64,000 bases of DNA from Leptasterias polaris. Taxonomy: Eukaryota > Echinodermata > Asteroidea > Forcipulatida > Asteriidae. The stretch covers positions 1,364,001 through 1,428,000 of the forward strand of contig JAZGTN010000150.1 in NCBI GenBank assembly GCA_037783415.1, written 5' to 3'. Shown here one piece after another: positions 53,455 through 64,000 of this stretch (positions are counted from its first letter, which is position 1; each line of letters begins with the position of its first letter). A program made the translations under genes and the position numbers. The notes beneath the pieces were generated by a model that saw nothing but the letters and a program-made list of their open reading frames with translations, did not search any database and was not told the origin of the DNA.

Positions 53455-56254
53455 TGTTTACGATATGCAGGAATTCAAGCATCAGTTACGACAGCTGAAA
53501 AGGGCTTATGGGCAAAGCCAAGTCAAACGTCCACAGGGATTTTATGTAAAATCCCCGACGACAATCTCCATAAACAACAGCAGGAAAGGTCTGATGAGGA
53601 CGACATGGAGATTGACAGAGTCTCCAGGTTATCTGCCGGACTCTTCTGGATCATCAACAGATTGCAGCACCCCCAAGAAAAAAACTAAAAGGCCCACTAA
53701 AAGGTAAACTTACTTGTTTATACATGTAATAACTTGTTTTAATAGTTTTCGTAAAAGTGGTCTTCAAAATTAAAATTTTGTGGTTTGTTTTTTGTTTTTT
53801 TAGGAAGCGAGGACTCAGTCCCCGCACCATTGTAGACAATGCACCCAGCAGGTCTATTCCTCCACAAGATGAGAGGAAGTACATCGTCTTTGAGTCACAA
53901 CTTCTCAAGCTGTTTACAGCTTGTAGTAGTTGTGGTTCGGGTGTTGTGCAAGTATTCAAAAGGGAAAGCGGCACCCTTTTAACCATGTGGATGGAGTGTG
54001 GGAGCTGCAGCCATGAAGGGGAGAAATGGGACAGCCAACCATGTCTTGGCAACATTCCAGCTGGCAACGTATTGTTGTCTGCTGCAACCTTGTTCTCGGG
54101 AGGAAGTTGCTCATCAAACCCGTTTTCTGCAGCCAGCAATTGAGAAAGAGTGGAAGAAGCAACGCAAGCAAATAAAACAGCAATTGTTGAATGAGGGAAA
54201 ACCTCTCATAATTGGTGGGGATGGTCGTGCGGATAACCCTGGACACTCGGCGAAGTTTGGCACATACACCGCAATCGACCTCATTAGCAACAAGATAGTG
54301 GATATTCAATTAGTGCAGGTAATTGTTCACTTGAGCTCAGCTCTTGCCGTTTCTTATTATTTATTATTTATTATTATGTTTCTATTTTTCATATTTCGTG
54401 TCTCTTTGGCGGTTGTTTTCATTGTTATAGTTCTTGCATTTTCAATAAGGTGTATGAAAATTAATAAATAGTTTACTTTTGTTTTTAAATCCTCTCAGAG
54501 TAACGAGGTAAAGGGCTCCTATCACATGGAGTTGGAAGGCTACAAGAGGATGACCAAGTATGTCAAGAAATCGGGCCTCACAATTGAAAAACTCGTAACA
54601 GACAGGCACCGGCAACTTGCCAAGTACATACGGGAGAAGTCGCCTGAAATACTACATATGTATGATGTCTGGCATGTAGCAAAATGTAAGTTAGTGTTGT
54701 CTCCTCCTGTTTTTATTTTTAAAGGTAGCCCTATTCCAAGTATTTTCGGTCTAAGGTCATGTGCATGCTACATTCGGACTGAATGCCATTTCAATTACAG
54801 GGCAGTATTAACCTTTTTTTATATTTTGTATTAAAATTAAAATTTTGTATTAAATACAATAAATAAAATTTGTTTAATCTCCAGCGGTTAAGAAGGTGAG
54901 AGAGAGCCTTATCACAGAGAAAGGGGTTCGATGAGGTACAGAAATGGATCCGGAGCATACACAACCATGTGTATTGGGTGGCGTCGTCCACTACTGACAA
55001 AGAGGAGGAGATGAGAGAACACAAATGGCTCTCCATTGGAAACCATCTCCAAGGAGTCCATGAAGGCCACTCGGATATATTTCCACGATGTCTTCATGGC
55101 GACTTACAACTCCAAGAAGGCACACAGAAACGCAAAGAGTGGCTTAAGTCCGGTAAATAACGATATTAGAGGTGATAATGTACATTTCCTAGACCATATT
55201 CAATACATAATATTGAAAATAATGTTGGTTCATGCTGCAGTTAAAAATAAAATAAAAATGTATTTCTGAAGAAAAAAAATCATCAAAAAACATACAGATG
55301 GAAACTGAGAAATATGATTTTATCCCTGGTTTTGGAAGCAGCACAATCTACATCAGTTCATTGCAAACAGTGATTGTGAACTTTAAAAGTAACACTTCCT
55401 GCTTTTTGTTGCTAAAGGTACTGAGCCATGTGTCAAGTTGACAGAAATGATCAGCAATACAATGCTCCTTAAAGACATCAGAAAGATGTCGGCAAGTGTT
55501 CAAACCTCCTCATTGGAATCATTCCACAGTGTATTTAACCACTTTGCACCCAAGTCAAAGGCCTACTCTTACTATGGAATGATCAGCAGGTAGGTCATTT
55601 TTGTTTACAATAAAAAAACATAATTAGGCATTTGCTGATTACTTTTGTCTCGTGTAAAAAAAGTTTCCATGACACAATTAAATCGAAATAGTTTGTTTTC
55701 ATTTAAATATAGAATCACAAATTAATGTTAAAGCTAATACAAAGGTAAAACTTCATCAGAGATTGAGTTTGGTAATCAACTATGATAAGTTATGTTATTT
55801 ATGTTTGATTTGGAATTTGTTTTCTATTTTAAGGATTCATCTCGCTGCACTTCATTATAATACTAACGCAGAAAGGAAGCAGGCCATCACACGCACGGGA
55901 AAAAAAAAAATTGCCTTATGCAAAGGAAGGTGCAGCAACAGTTAAACCAAAGAAGGAACCAATGAACTTCAGTAAGTTTTTTCTTCATGTTTAAAGGGTA
56001 ACTTGCTCATGTAAAAAATACATTACCAGAAACCAATTTTATTCATTTGCATACAGTTTTATTCATGTCAAATTTTTTTAAAACTTTTTAACAGCATATG
56101 TTGCCCCCCTGATGAACAAGGTAGTGAAGCTCAGTGCAAAATCCACCCTTCCACCAACACGCAAGAAAGCACCTCCAACACTTTGTAGCAGGTATACATA
56201 TCCAGCTAAAGAAGAGCTTATCAAGCAACATCGAAGTCGCTTTAGCCTTAAATG
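53455..56254 (+). pseudogene. Second Kolobok-like transposase copy, decayed
   Basis: The exon order follows exons 4-10 of the copy at 14.2-19.1 kb. It starts with GIQASVTTAEKG and continues GYLPDSSGSSTDC, RGLSPRTIVDNA, CSSCGSGVV, GGDGRADNPGHSAKFG, VTDRHRQLAKYIRE, HMYDVWHVAK, NHVYWVASSTTDKEEE and SSLESFHSVFNHFAPK, and ends RYTYPAKEELIKQHRSRF at a TGA. The three Asp/Asp/Glu regions are present. Frame breaks are near 53620, 54105, 54930 (an extra G before TTCGATGAGG) and 55910 (a poly-A run). The THAP exon and exons 2-3 are not found upstream. The donor after HVAK is altered. This divergent relative confirms the exon structure of the first copy. Confidence 0.7.
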
Positions 56255-56266
56255 AGTTATCTTCTT

Positions 56267-56760
56267 TCAGTTTAGGCATTTGTTATTTAGATTATGGTTA
56301 CGAATAAAATTGTATCCCTCTAGCTTCAAATAAATAATTATGCTTACATGTATTACCAATTGTTGTTTCCAATTGTTGTTTCCAAGCCTATGTTCGATGT
56401 CTTCGAGGTCGTTGTGAACCCCTGGTATTTCGTCGTCGTGAAGACCGGCGTCTTCGGTAACATCTACTTCCGGCTCATACATGTACGGCTGAATGCCTTC
56501 AGTTGCGTTTACACCGGAACTTCCTTCAGAACTTCCTTCACTACTGTCACTACTATTCGACAAAAATTCTTCACTAAATTCTTCATTCTCTGAATAATCA
56601 GATTCAGAACTTGACATGATGACAGACCGTAGAGCAACGACAGACCAAGAACGTTAATACCCGAGCGAGACAGAGTGCGTGCGTACATACATAGTACGAT
56701 GTACATTACATGGAAACCGGAAGAGTGGCACACACCAAACGTTCCCAACATGACGTCACT
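56267..56760 (-). pseudogene. Exon 1 of a second P2X7-ballast-like gene, rest missing
   Basis: Minus-strand ATG at 56615-56617. The exon is Ser/Glu-rich, contains IQPYMYEPEVDVTEDAG and reaches LGNNNW, matching RPYMYEPERGDDD and IGNTNW of the intact gene. At the donor a 13-bp tandem duplication (GGAAACAACAATT twice) shifts the splice site and frame. No Cys-rich exon 2 or 'RH-AYR' exon 3 remains between this exon and the transposase end at 56254. Its position, convergent to and just beyond the transposase, repeats the layout of the first element. Confidence 0.65.
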
Positions 56761-59700
56761 CACTGGCTCTAGACCTTGAGGCTGAAGGGGGATTTTTTAG
56801 GGGCGTTCCCGCGCAATTTCTTTTCCGTTTAATATTATATACTTACAGCCGCCGATTTTTTTTTAAACAGCAATATTATATGTAATCAGTGTGTATGAAC
56901 TAACATTATAATGCTTTGTAATAAATTACAACGGTTATGTTGTCTGGGATCCTTTAATTAAATATAAATAACAGGTTTCACTGATGGAGACTATTCATGT
57001 TTAAATGACCACATCAAGATGAAAACTAACTGAACTATCCTTAAATCTGTATATGAACATTTTGGTATACTTAAATATGTATACATTATTTAAAATATCT
57101 TGCAAGGTCAAAAAGATATATTTGAAAGATGGCATTTTGAGGTTGTTAAATGGTCCATATTTCCAATAATATGCCATATCTACTTTATTTTAACATGCAG
57201 CGCAATTATCCATTACCAGGGCACTTTCCCCTTCATTGTATGTACATGTAGGAAGAATTTGTTTTTATAAATATTGAAAATTTTAAAAATGATCCTGACG
57301 AGAAACAAACGTTTTTCTACTCTTTTTATTTTTTGAAGAATAAAAGGGCCAATAAAAGTACAAATGTACTTAAGTTTGCTTACCACCGATGATGTACATG
57401 TAAAAGTTCACCTTCCAATTCGAATAGTTCCTCCTCTTAACTTGAAATTCAAGATGATTCGCCGGACTGTACGGTTCCCGCATTCACTGCTGCGCCGTTG
57501 ACTTTTTCATGCAGACATGGAACTTGGAAGGCAAGCCACACTCAAACCTGTGTGAGTGTGTCAAACTTGAAGTGTGGCTGCTCAAGATCAAGGTCGTCAC
57601 TTTCATTCTAGCCGCTACAAGTCCAGTTTTCCTATTGTCACCTCCTGTGACACTGACACAATTCTGAACAGTGTTGCATACAATACATGATGGATGTAAA
57701 GCCGGCCATAACAACTCGAAACCACTATTAGTATTACGAACTCCCTGCACGTACAGGTCGTCAATGGGTCCTTTCTCTAATGGTGGTGGTACTGTACTAA
57801 GTTTATTCGTGGTATGTATGGGTGGTTGTTGTTGCAAGTCCAATGTGCACTGTGCAGAAACTTTGCGTGGTGCAACTCTCCACAGAGACCACAGAGACTA
57901 AAAGTCTCGTACATTCACACAGCATAGAGTTGGTCCAGATCCAACCAAGTGGATATACTTTTGGCGTCAATACTTCTTGTCATTATAATACATAATACCA
58001 CACACTACAGAGAAATAATACCAATGTCTACAATACAAACGTTGTTTCTGTTGCTTCCAGTTCACAGACTCACACCACCATCACTCATCAGCAGAGTCCT
58101 TCCATATGCGCGCAGCAGCAGCATGAAGACGATGGAAGGCAATCCAGACATGTGTGAAAATGGAGCGCCCTCTGTAGTCAGAATTTGGGGCAGCCGTAAT
58201 CTTTTCTTATTCGATTTTAATGCCGAGAGATAATATCGAGCTTAATTAACGTGTTAGGGCGGAGGGGGGGGGGGGGGGGGTATATTTCGTTCTCACACAA
58301 CAAAAATAATAATAACATAATATTGCCTTTTGCTCCACCAAAATACTACCAGATTTCAAGGGAACGATATGACTTCGAAGGAAATAAAGTTTCCGTTCCC
58401 TACCACCACTTTTTCATTCGTTATGAAATATAATTAATAGCATCTAATTTACTCAAATGAGATATTCCTTTTGGTACAAATGAGTGAAAAGTGGTGGCAG
58501 GATACGGAAATTATCCGAAATAAATATTGATAGGGAACGAAATATTAATTCAAGGGGACGAAATTACATTCAGACCAGAGGAATGAAATAATAATTTAAC
58601 AAATGATTTCGATTTTAATTTGTTTCTGTTTCTGTTACATTTCCCCCAAAATATCAGTATTTCCATACCATAATAAAGCAAATATCTTGAGTCGAGTTTT
58701 TTTTTTTAAAGGGAGGGGGAATCAGTAGTGTCTACTGCATCATTTTAGAGCATAAAATTGCATGTTATTGGACCCAAATTCTGTAAAAAAAGCTGGACTT
58801 TTACCCCTTGTGAGTTTTTCAATGTGAGTGATTGAGTGAATTTTTGTGCAATGTCATACCTTCCCTAAAATAATGAATAAATAAGTGTATAACCACCCCA
58901 AAAAATCAATATTTCTAAAAATGTACCTACAACTGACCCCCCTCAAAAATGCTGGACTTACACCTTGTGAATTTTCCCCCAATATTTTGCATTCTTTTAA
59001 AATTTGATTATTTCTGAAATCAAATGAAGCAGGCACCCACTAATGCCTTTTCCTATGACCCGACTTATTGCATACTGCATATATATATTTTTTTAGATGA
59101 TAAGGCTTTGCTGGCAAATTAATTTCAAAATTTTTCCCAAAAATATTAACATTTCCCAAAATAAAAATGAAAAGCAACACTGGTGAACAGTGTCTAAATC
59201 TGACCTTGATGATTTTTCATTTTGTTAACTGTTTTTCAATTTATATTTTTTGCTTTAAAATAAAGCAGGCAACATCACTGATGCCATTTTATACGATTTC
59301 ACCTATTTCATATTTCATATGTGACAAAATACTAGGTATCCTTGGTCAACTTAAATAAAAAAGGCATTTAAGTGAATAAAATCACACCTGAACAATATTA
59401 CAATATAACTTTGAAGTTACCAAGGTAGAAACACTCAAATTTTATGGATTTTCCAGCAAAATTAATGTCATACTCCCAAAATTTTAATATCTTCCCAATT
59501 TAATTACAGCTAAATATCTTGGTAAAAGTGCCCTAATTTGATAAAAAATCTTTATGATTTTAAAGGTTTTGGGAGACTCATTTTCAAGGCAAACATCTTT
59601 ATTAATCACATCACTTGACCTATTGCATATTTTAATTTATTAATATCAATATTTTTTAGTATTTATGGTTTTTCAGCAAAATTAGCTCAATATTCTCCCC

Positions 59701-60110
59701 TAAAATATAATTTTCCCTCAAAGATCTGGAGTCAAGTTAAATAAAAATGCATTATTCAAGTTTATTGCATAATTTTATAGCATAAAATTACACCTTAACT
59801 GATGAATTATCTAGCGCCAATCCACCAAGACCAATACCTACAGACAACCCTAACACAAGACTGCAATGCAGAGACAGCAGATTAGAAATATAAACAATTT
59901 AATAGCACTGCACAATAATTTTACCTCCATCAATCCTATCCATATTCCAATTCCATCTCAACAGGCTGATATTTACAAATGTATTTAATATAAATAAGTA
60001 TAAATAAGTATTTAGTAGAAAAAGGTATAAATAAGTATTTAGTAGAAAAAGGTATAAATAAGTATTTAATATAAAGAAGTAATCAAGGGAAAATATTCTT
60101 GTTAACACTT
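56761..60110. other. Mostly non-coding stretch
   Basis: Poly-G runs occur at about 58265-58280. A 119-codon minus-strand frame at 57484-57843 has no recognised domain and is not supported as a gene. Near 59990-60075 AGTATTTAGTAGAAAAAGGT and TATAAATA units repeat in tandem three to four times. Nothing else coding is seen. Confidence 0.4.
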
Positions 60111-60114
60111 TCTG

Positions 60115-60308
60115 GTTGAACAAAGATTTACAAAGAGTGGGACTTGAACCTGTGACCTCTAGATTAAAGGCTTCTCACTGGCACCTATTAACAAAGATAT
60201 TGACAAAATAGGGTGACTGGCAAAGTACCGCTAGAAAGCTCAGTTGGTAGAGGGCCGGCATGTTAATCCGGAGGTCACAGGTTCTAGTCAATTTTCTTTG
60301 TTCAACCC
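60115..60308. repeat. Inverted repeat whose arms are tRNA-like
   Basis: The left arm GGTTGAACAAAGA...ACTTGAACCTGTGACCTC and the right arm GAGGTCACAGGTTCTAGTC...TCTTTGTTCAACC are inverse. The right arm with its flank reads AGCTCAGTTGGTAGAG (A box) and GAGGTCACAGGTTCTAG (B box) on +. The left arm gives the same B box on -. The centre is about 80 bp. It resembles two facing tRNA-derived units. Confidence 0.55.
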
Positions 60309-61121
60309 CAAAATAATATAAAGAAGCATAGGCTTACAAAACGGATTTCACATAAATAACAGTTCTCGGTCAATCAGTCCCTCTGTGCCTATCAGAAAAG
60401 TAGACCCTTATAGACCCGCACACCCCAGTCAAAGTCTGTAGACCACCATGGAGTCGCCCCAAGGAATGTTGCGTCAACCCTAACCACACCCCCAAGAGGG
60501 TTCAACGTCATGGGAACTCATTGCATTTGGCCTCAACAATGGTTGTTTTGGGGTCCGAGAATCCCGGGAGGATTTGCGTTCCTGTGGGAGGGCTTCAAAC
60601 ACGTGCTGGACCGCTACACGTTCCACCGGTTTGACACGACAGCCTCAATGCTTGCCTTTGTCCTCTGGGTCACATCAACCCAAACACCAGTACACCACGA
60701 AATTTCAACCCAAGAACAGCATTCCTTTGGTTTTATACGGCACTATTAGAATCCTTACCCATAAGCCCAAATACCAGACACATGTATATTAGACAGTACA
60801 ACTGGGTGTTCAATTGTTGATACCCTCCCATATTTGGCATAGTTTTAACAAAAGCATAAAAAACACAAATCAAGTTTGTCAAAATTTCCAATCCTTTCTT
60901 TACAACAATCTCATCCACTTTCATAGGGTTTGAATCGCTTAAACTAATGCCCACTGTATATTATTTGTACAATTTAAATGTGGAAAATGCAAAACAACAC
61001 AGCTCAGTCCTGGCTCAGATACAAAGTCTGTATTAAAATTGAAAATTGGAAAGTGTTGCAAGAAATGACCGAGTGACAAAAACGAAAGCTGGAAGAGAAC
61101 AGATATCAAGTCAAGTTTTGT
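60309..61121. other. Non-coding stretch
   Basis: A 79-codon frame at 60510-60749 has no recognised domain. No gene is supported. Confidence 0.4.
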
Positions 61122-61477
61122 TTAAAGGGTGTGTACAACATTGGTACTATTGTCAAAGACCAGTATCCACATTTGATGTGACCCAACGTATTAATGAAAT
61201 AACAAACCTGTGAAAGTTTCAGCATAATCGGTCTTCGGAGTAATGAGAAAACAGTGAAAAACTCCATTATTAGTTTTACTCTTTTCAAACATCGGATTTT
61301 ATCACCAGTGATAAATACTAATCGTTTTACTCATTGGTGATAAAAACTTTAGCATTTCAAGTAAAACTACTTCTAGGGAAGTTTTCCACCATGACCATCT
61401 TTATACCATGTAAGTTATGTGCAAATCTGTGAACATTTATATTTTTAATCTTACCAATGCTGTACACACCCTTTTAA
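61122..61477. mobile_element. TTAA-flanked MITE, about 356 bp
   Basis: TTAA at 61122-61125 is followed by AGGGTGTGTACAACATTGG, and the right end before TTAA at 61474-61477 is CCAATGCTGTACACACCC plus TT. The interior shares AATAACAAACCTGTGAAA with the MITE at 6.06 kb. It is non-coding. Confidence 0.7.
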
Positions 61478-62150
61478 AGGTTTTATAAACAACCAACAAT
61501 TCTACACAAAATGTCAAATGTCCGCAAATATTCTGAATATTTATCAATAAATATGTGCAACACTTTCCAGGCAGTGAACTCAAACCTACTCTTCAAGAAG
61601 GAAGCAATGAACTCCCTAGAGATGCAATAACCTCCTTTTTGCAAAATCACTGCATAATTAATAGTCTGGTTGTGGCCCAATGACATCACCCTTTACATTG
61701 TGCTGCTGTACGCTTTGTGCATTGAATCTATATAAAAGGTCAATACCGAACAACTTGCTCTAAACACAACTTCCATACCAAATGGGTGCAGACTCTTGAG
61801 AGACCCCTCGTTAAAAATCGCTCTCTTCGTATCTGCCTCTTCTTGCACTTTGACAGGCCCACTATTGACAAAACGCAAAATACAGCTCCGCACAATATTT
61901 TGACATCATTTCCACCATTTTAGCAGGCAGGATAGGAACGTTTAAGTATATAAACATATACTCTTATATTAAAAAAAAAAAAATAATCTATTTCCAGGTG
62001 ACTTTAACTATTCAAGATCATTTTTAGCACACTGGACTAGGACGTAAAAGTATATAAATTAACAGATGAAAAGAAAAAGAAAAAGTACCCAGTTGGCCAA
62101 TATAATAATTTAATTCCTAATTAAAATACAAAGTTGTTTCTTTAAGCCTA
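61478..62150. other. Non-coding stretch
   Basis: No supported gene; a 14-base A run near 61970. Confidence 0.4.
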
Positions 62151-62165
62151 TCAGGCAGGGTAGTA

Positions 62166-62368
62166 GTTCTAAGATTGATGAGATTTAGTCCAACTGTCCA
62201 GTATGTCCCCGGCAAGCACCAGACTACTGCAGACGCACTTTCCCGTGCTCCAGTCGGTACACCTGAAGAAACCGATACAGCTCTGATCTCAGAAATCGAC
62301 AATTACACAAATCACGTGATGTCTTCAGTACCTGCAACTCCGCAACGCCTACTGGAAATTGTTGCAGG
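62166..62368 (+). pseudogene. Ty3/gypsy pol fragment (RNase H end)
   Basis: The frame reads LMRFSPTVQYVPGKHQTTAD and ALSRAPVGTPEETD. 'YVPGKHQ-T-ADALSRAP' is the end of the reverse transcriptase/RNase H region of Ty3/gypsy polyproteins. It stops where the 24-bp minisatellite begins, and one minisatellite unit (CTATCAGGCAGGGTAGTAGT) also lies just before it at about 62148-62170. Confidence 0.75.
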
Positions 62369-62850
62369 GTAGTAGGTGTGCTATCAGGCAGGGTAGTAGT
62401 TCTGCTATCAGGCGGGGTAGTAGGTCTGCTATCAGGCGGGGTAGTAGGTCTGCTATCAGGCGGGGTAGTAGGTCTGCTATCAGGCGGGGTAGTAGGTGTG
62501 CTATCAGGCAGGGTAGTAGTTCTGCTATCAGGCAGGGTAGTAGGTCTGCTATCAGGCGGGGTAGTAGGTCTGCTATCAGGCGGGGTAGTAGGTCTGCTAT
62601 CAGGCGGGGTAGTAGGTCTGCTATCAGGCGGGGTAGTAGGTCTGCTATCAGGCGGGGTAGTAGGTCTGCTATCAGGCGGGGTAGTAGGTCTGCTATCAGG
62701 CGGGGTAGTAGGTCTGCTATCAGGCGGGGTAGTAGGTCTGCTATCAGGCGGGGTAGTAGGTCTGCTATCAGGCGGGGTAGTAGGTCTGCTATCAGGCGGG
62801 GTAGTAGGTCTGCTATCAGGCAGGGTAGTAGGTCTGCTATCAGGCAGGGT
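62366..62850. repeat. 24-bp minisatellite, about 20 copies
   Basis: The unit is GGGTAGTAGGTCTGCTATCA followed by GGCG or GGCA. It is 24 bp, so three frames stay open (for example a Gly-Leu-Leu-Ser-Gly-Gly-Val-Val repeat). Variants GTAGTTCTG and GGCAGGG cluster at the two ends and GGCGGGG fills the middle, the pattern of unequal exchange. Confidence 0.9.
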
Positions 62851-62859
62851 TATTTTCAT

Positions 62860-64000
62860 TCAGGATCCTCAGCAGACCTCTCAATGCACACCCTTAGGAA
62901 AAATGAAAAGTAAACGCTTAGATTATCACACAAAAAAGTTGACAAAGTTATTTCAAAGTAGTTGCATGGAATCTTGGATCCTGTTGGACATCAGGCTTTA
63001 TCCAAAGAGACTGATTTGACATCTGGTATATAACTGACCAGTTAGCTGCACTTGACTTGCTTGAAAAGGACATTCTGGGTACAACCCTCAACACAGAATC
63101 TTGAGCAGAGTATATGAATGAGGAGTCAAAACAATTCACCCTTTGCATGGTCAGCCATTTGGGTGTAGAGCATCGAATTGGGGAAAGCAGTGAATAACCC
63201 TGTATTGTCACGACAATGTAATGACACTTTCACCCAATCATAAACTACAATACAAATGCACATGGCGAATTAGTGTAGAGAGCGAATGGTGGTTAAACTA
63301 TGCACCTAAGCAAGGTGGTCAAATCATTCACAGTTCTCTCAAAGTTGGCGTACACATTTTTTAACGACAGCCGAGACCCACTCAGACAGAGGGGGGGGGG
63401 GGGGGGGGGGGTCAATTTTCTGTGGGAACTCTCAAAAGAAGTTTGACAAATTTGAGCTGCTCGTCTGTAGCTAAGAAAAATATGAAACAGACCACCTCAT
63501 GAACACGATTAAACAGCCAAGGAGAAACACATACTTCATGAGGCTTAGGAATAGGGAAACGACATAAAATTGTCAAGATGTGACTTTGACATAAAATACA
63601 GTAACTCACCAACATTAGTAAGAATTGACCTCATTCAGTGGAGTTTGTCTTGCTCTCTCCGTTTCAGCTCAGGTTGGTTTTATCTCCAGAACACACATCC
63701 ACACAAAACAAGACAGAATAAAAATTAAAATGGAAACACAAATGATACATCAATAATGGACTTAGGAAAGATTTGTTTAATGTTTGTTAAATGACAGTTG
63801 CCACATCAGTTGATAAAGGTGGATTGCAAAAATGTCAAATATTTCCTACAATCCCCGCTGAATTCTGTTGAATGCACCATGTTTGAGGTACAAAGGGAAC
63901 GTTGTAATGGAAATCTAAATGTTATCATCCCCTTAGCCAACTCTAGTGTACACTAGAGTTTTTAGTGCCTTTCTGGTGTACTTTTAGTGTACCTGTTGCC
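62860..64000. other. Non-coding end of the window
   Basis: A run of about 22 G at 63390-63411 stands out. The last bases hold an inverse pair CTCTAGTGTACACTAGAG and repeated TAGTGTAC motifs (63940-63993). No gene is seen. Confidence 0.4.

Noticed and set aside
53062..56955. Exact ends for the second Kolobok-like copy
   Set aside because: TTAAAAAGGGAC near 53062 and GGATCCTTTAATTAA near 56950 are only weakly inverse, so no boundary is claimed.
57484..57843. 119-codon minus-strand frame
   Set aside because: No recognised domain, no supporting splice pattern or partner exon, and length within chance for this much sequence.
62366..62850. CRISPR-like array
   Set aside because: Units are contiguous with no unique spacers, and the genome is eukaryotic.
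62224..63019. Frames of about 180-210 codons on both strands
   Set aside because: They are translations of the 24-bp minisatellite and show only simple repeats.

Overview
The window looks like nuclear DNA of a marine invertebrate, most likely an echinoderm and perhaps a sea star. Reading frames are split by GT-AG introns, non-coding DNA is AT-rich, tRNA-derived SINEs end in (TTATT)n-type tails, and there are many TTAA-flanked miniature elements. The species call is an inference from repeat and gene style. No bacterial-type operons, rRNA genes or CRISPR arrays are visible.

Layout. 0-6 kb: a degraded P-element-like transposase fragment, then small exons of a probable host gene ending in a BEN-like domain. 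6.06-12.18 kb: a TTAA-flanked miniature element split by a complete ISL2EU-type transposon. That transposon carries a SWIM/YqaJ nuclease gene (+) and a THAP-DDE_4 transposase (-), and its YqaJ gene is itself split by a 966-bp insertion. 12.2-13.9 kb: a SINE, a palindromic CTGTTTT/AAAACAG array and another P-element-like fragment. 13.87-21.43 kb: a 7.5-kb TTAA-flanked Kolobok-like transposon. It has a ten-exon THAP-DDE transposase (+) and, convergent to it, an intact three-exon gene (-) for a 200-residue protein resembling the cytosolic ballast domain of the P2X7 receptor. 21.5-25.5 kb: remnants of a family-B DNA polymerase with an inserted nuclease domain, a pogo-like transposase fragment and an unrecognised degraded block. 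25.5-31.5 kb: mostly non-coding DNA with a MITE, a 12-copy 84-bp minisatellite and two DUF4806-like exons. 31.9-34.2 kb: broken exons of a Myb/SANT and 'GDGT' family element. 35.3-37.4 kb: a piggyBac pseudogene.

38.4-49.6 kb holds the most unusual host-like locus. In order on + it has a non-coding first exon, two SET-domain exons, an IRE1/RNase L-like kinase C-lobe exon, six exons for a BRCA1-like tandem BRCT pair, acidic exons (two of identical 120-bp length and related sequence) and a large terminal exon for a Crypton-like tyrosine recombinase. Splice phases agree from the kinase exon to the recombinase stop codon, so one chimeric transcript is possible but unproven. 50.8-53.1 kb: a hAT-like miniature element holding a 5'-truncated non-LTR retrotransposon tail. 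53.4-56.7 kb: a second, heavily decayed copy of the Kolobok-like element that still keeps exon 1 of the P2X7-ballast-like gene. 56.8-64 kb: mostly non-coding DNA with a tRNA-like inverted repeat, a TTAA MITE, and a 24-bp minisatellite joined to a Ty3/gypsy pol fragment.

Both large DNA transposons share one plan: a THAP-DDE transposase facing a convergent accessory gene, YqaJ nuclease in one and a P2X7-ballast-like zinc protein in the other.
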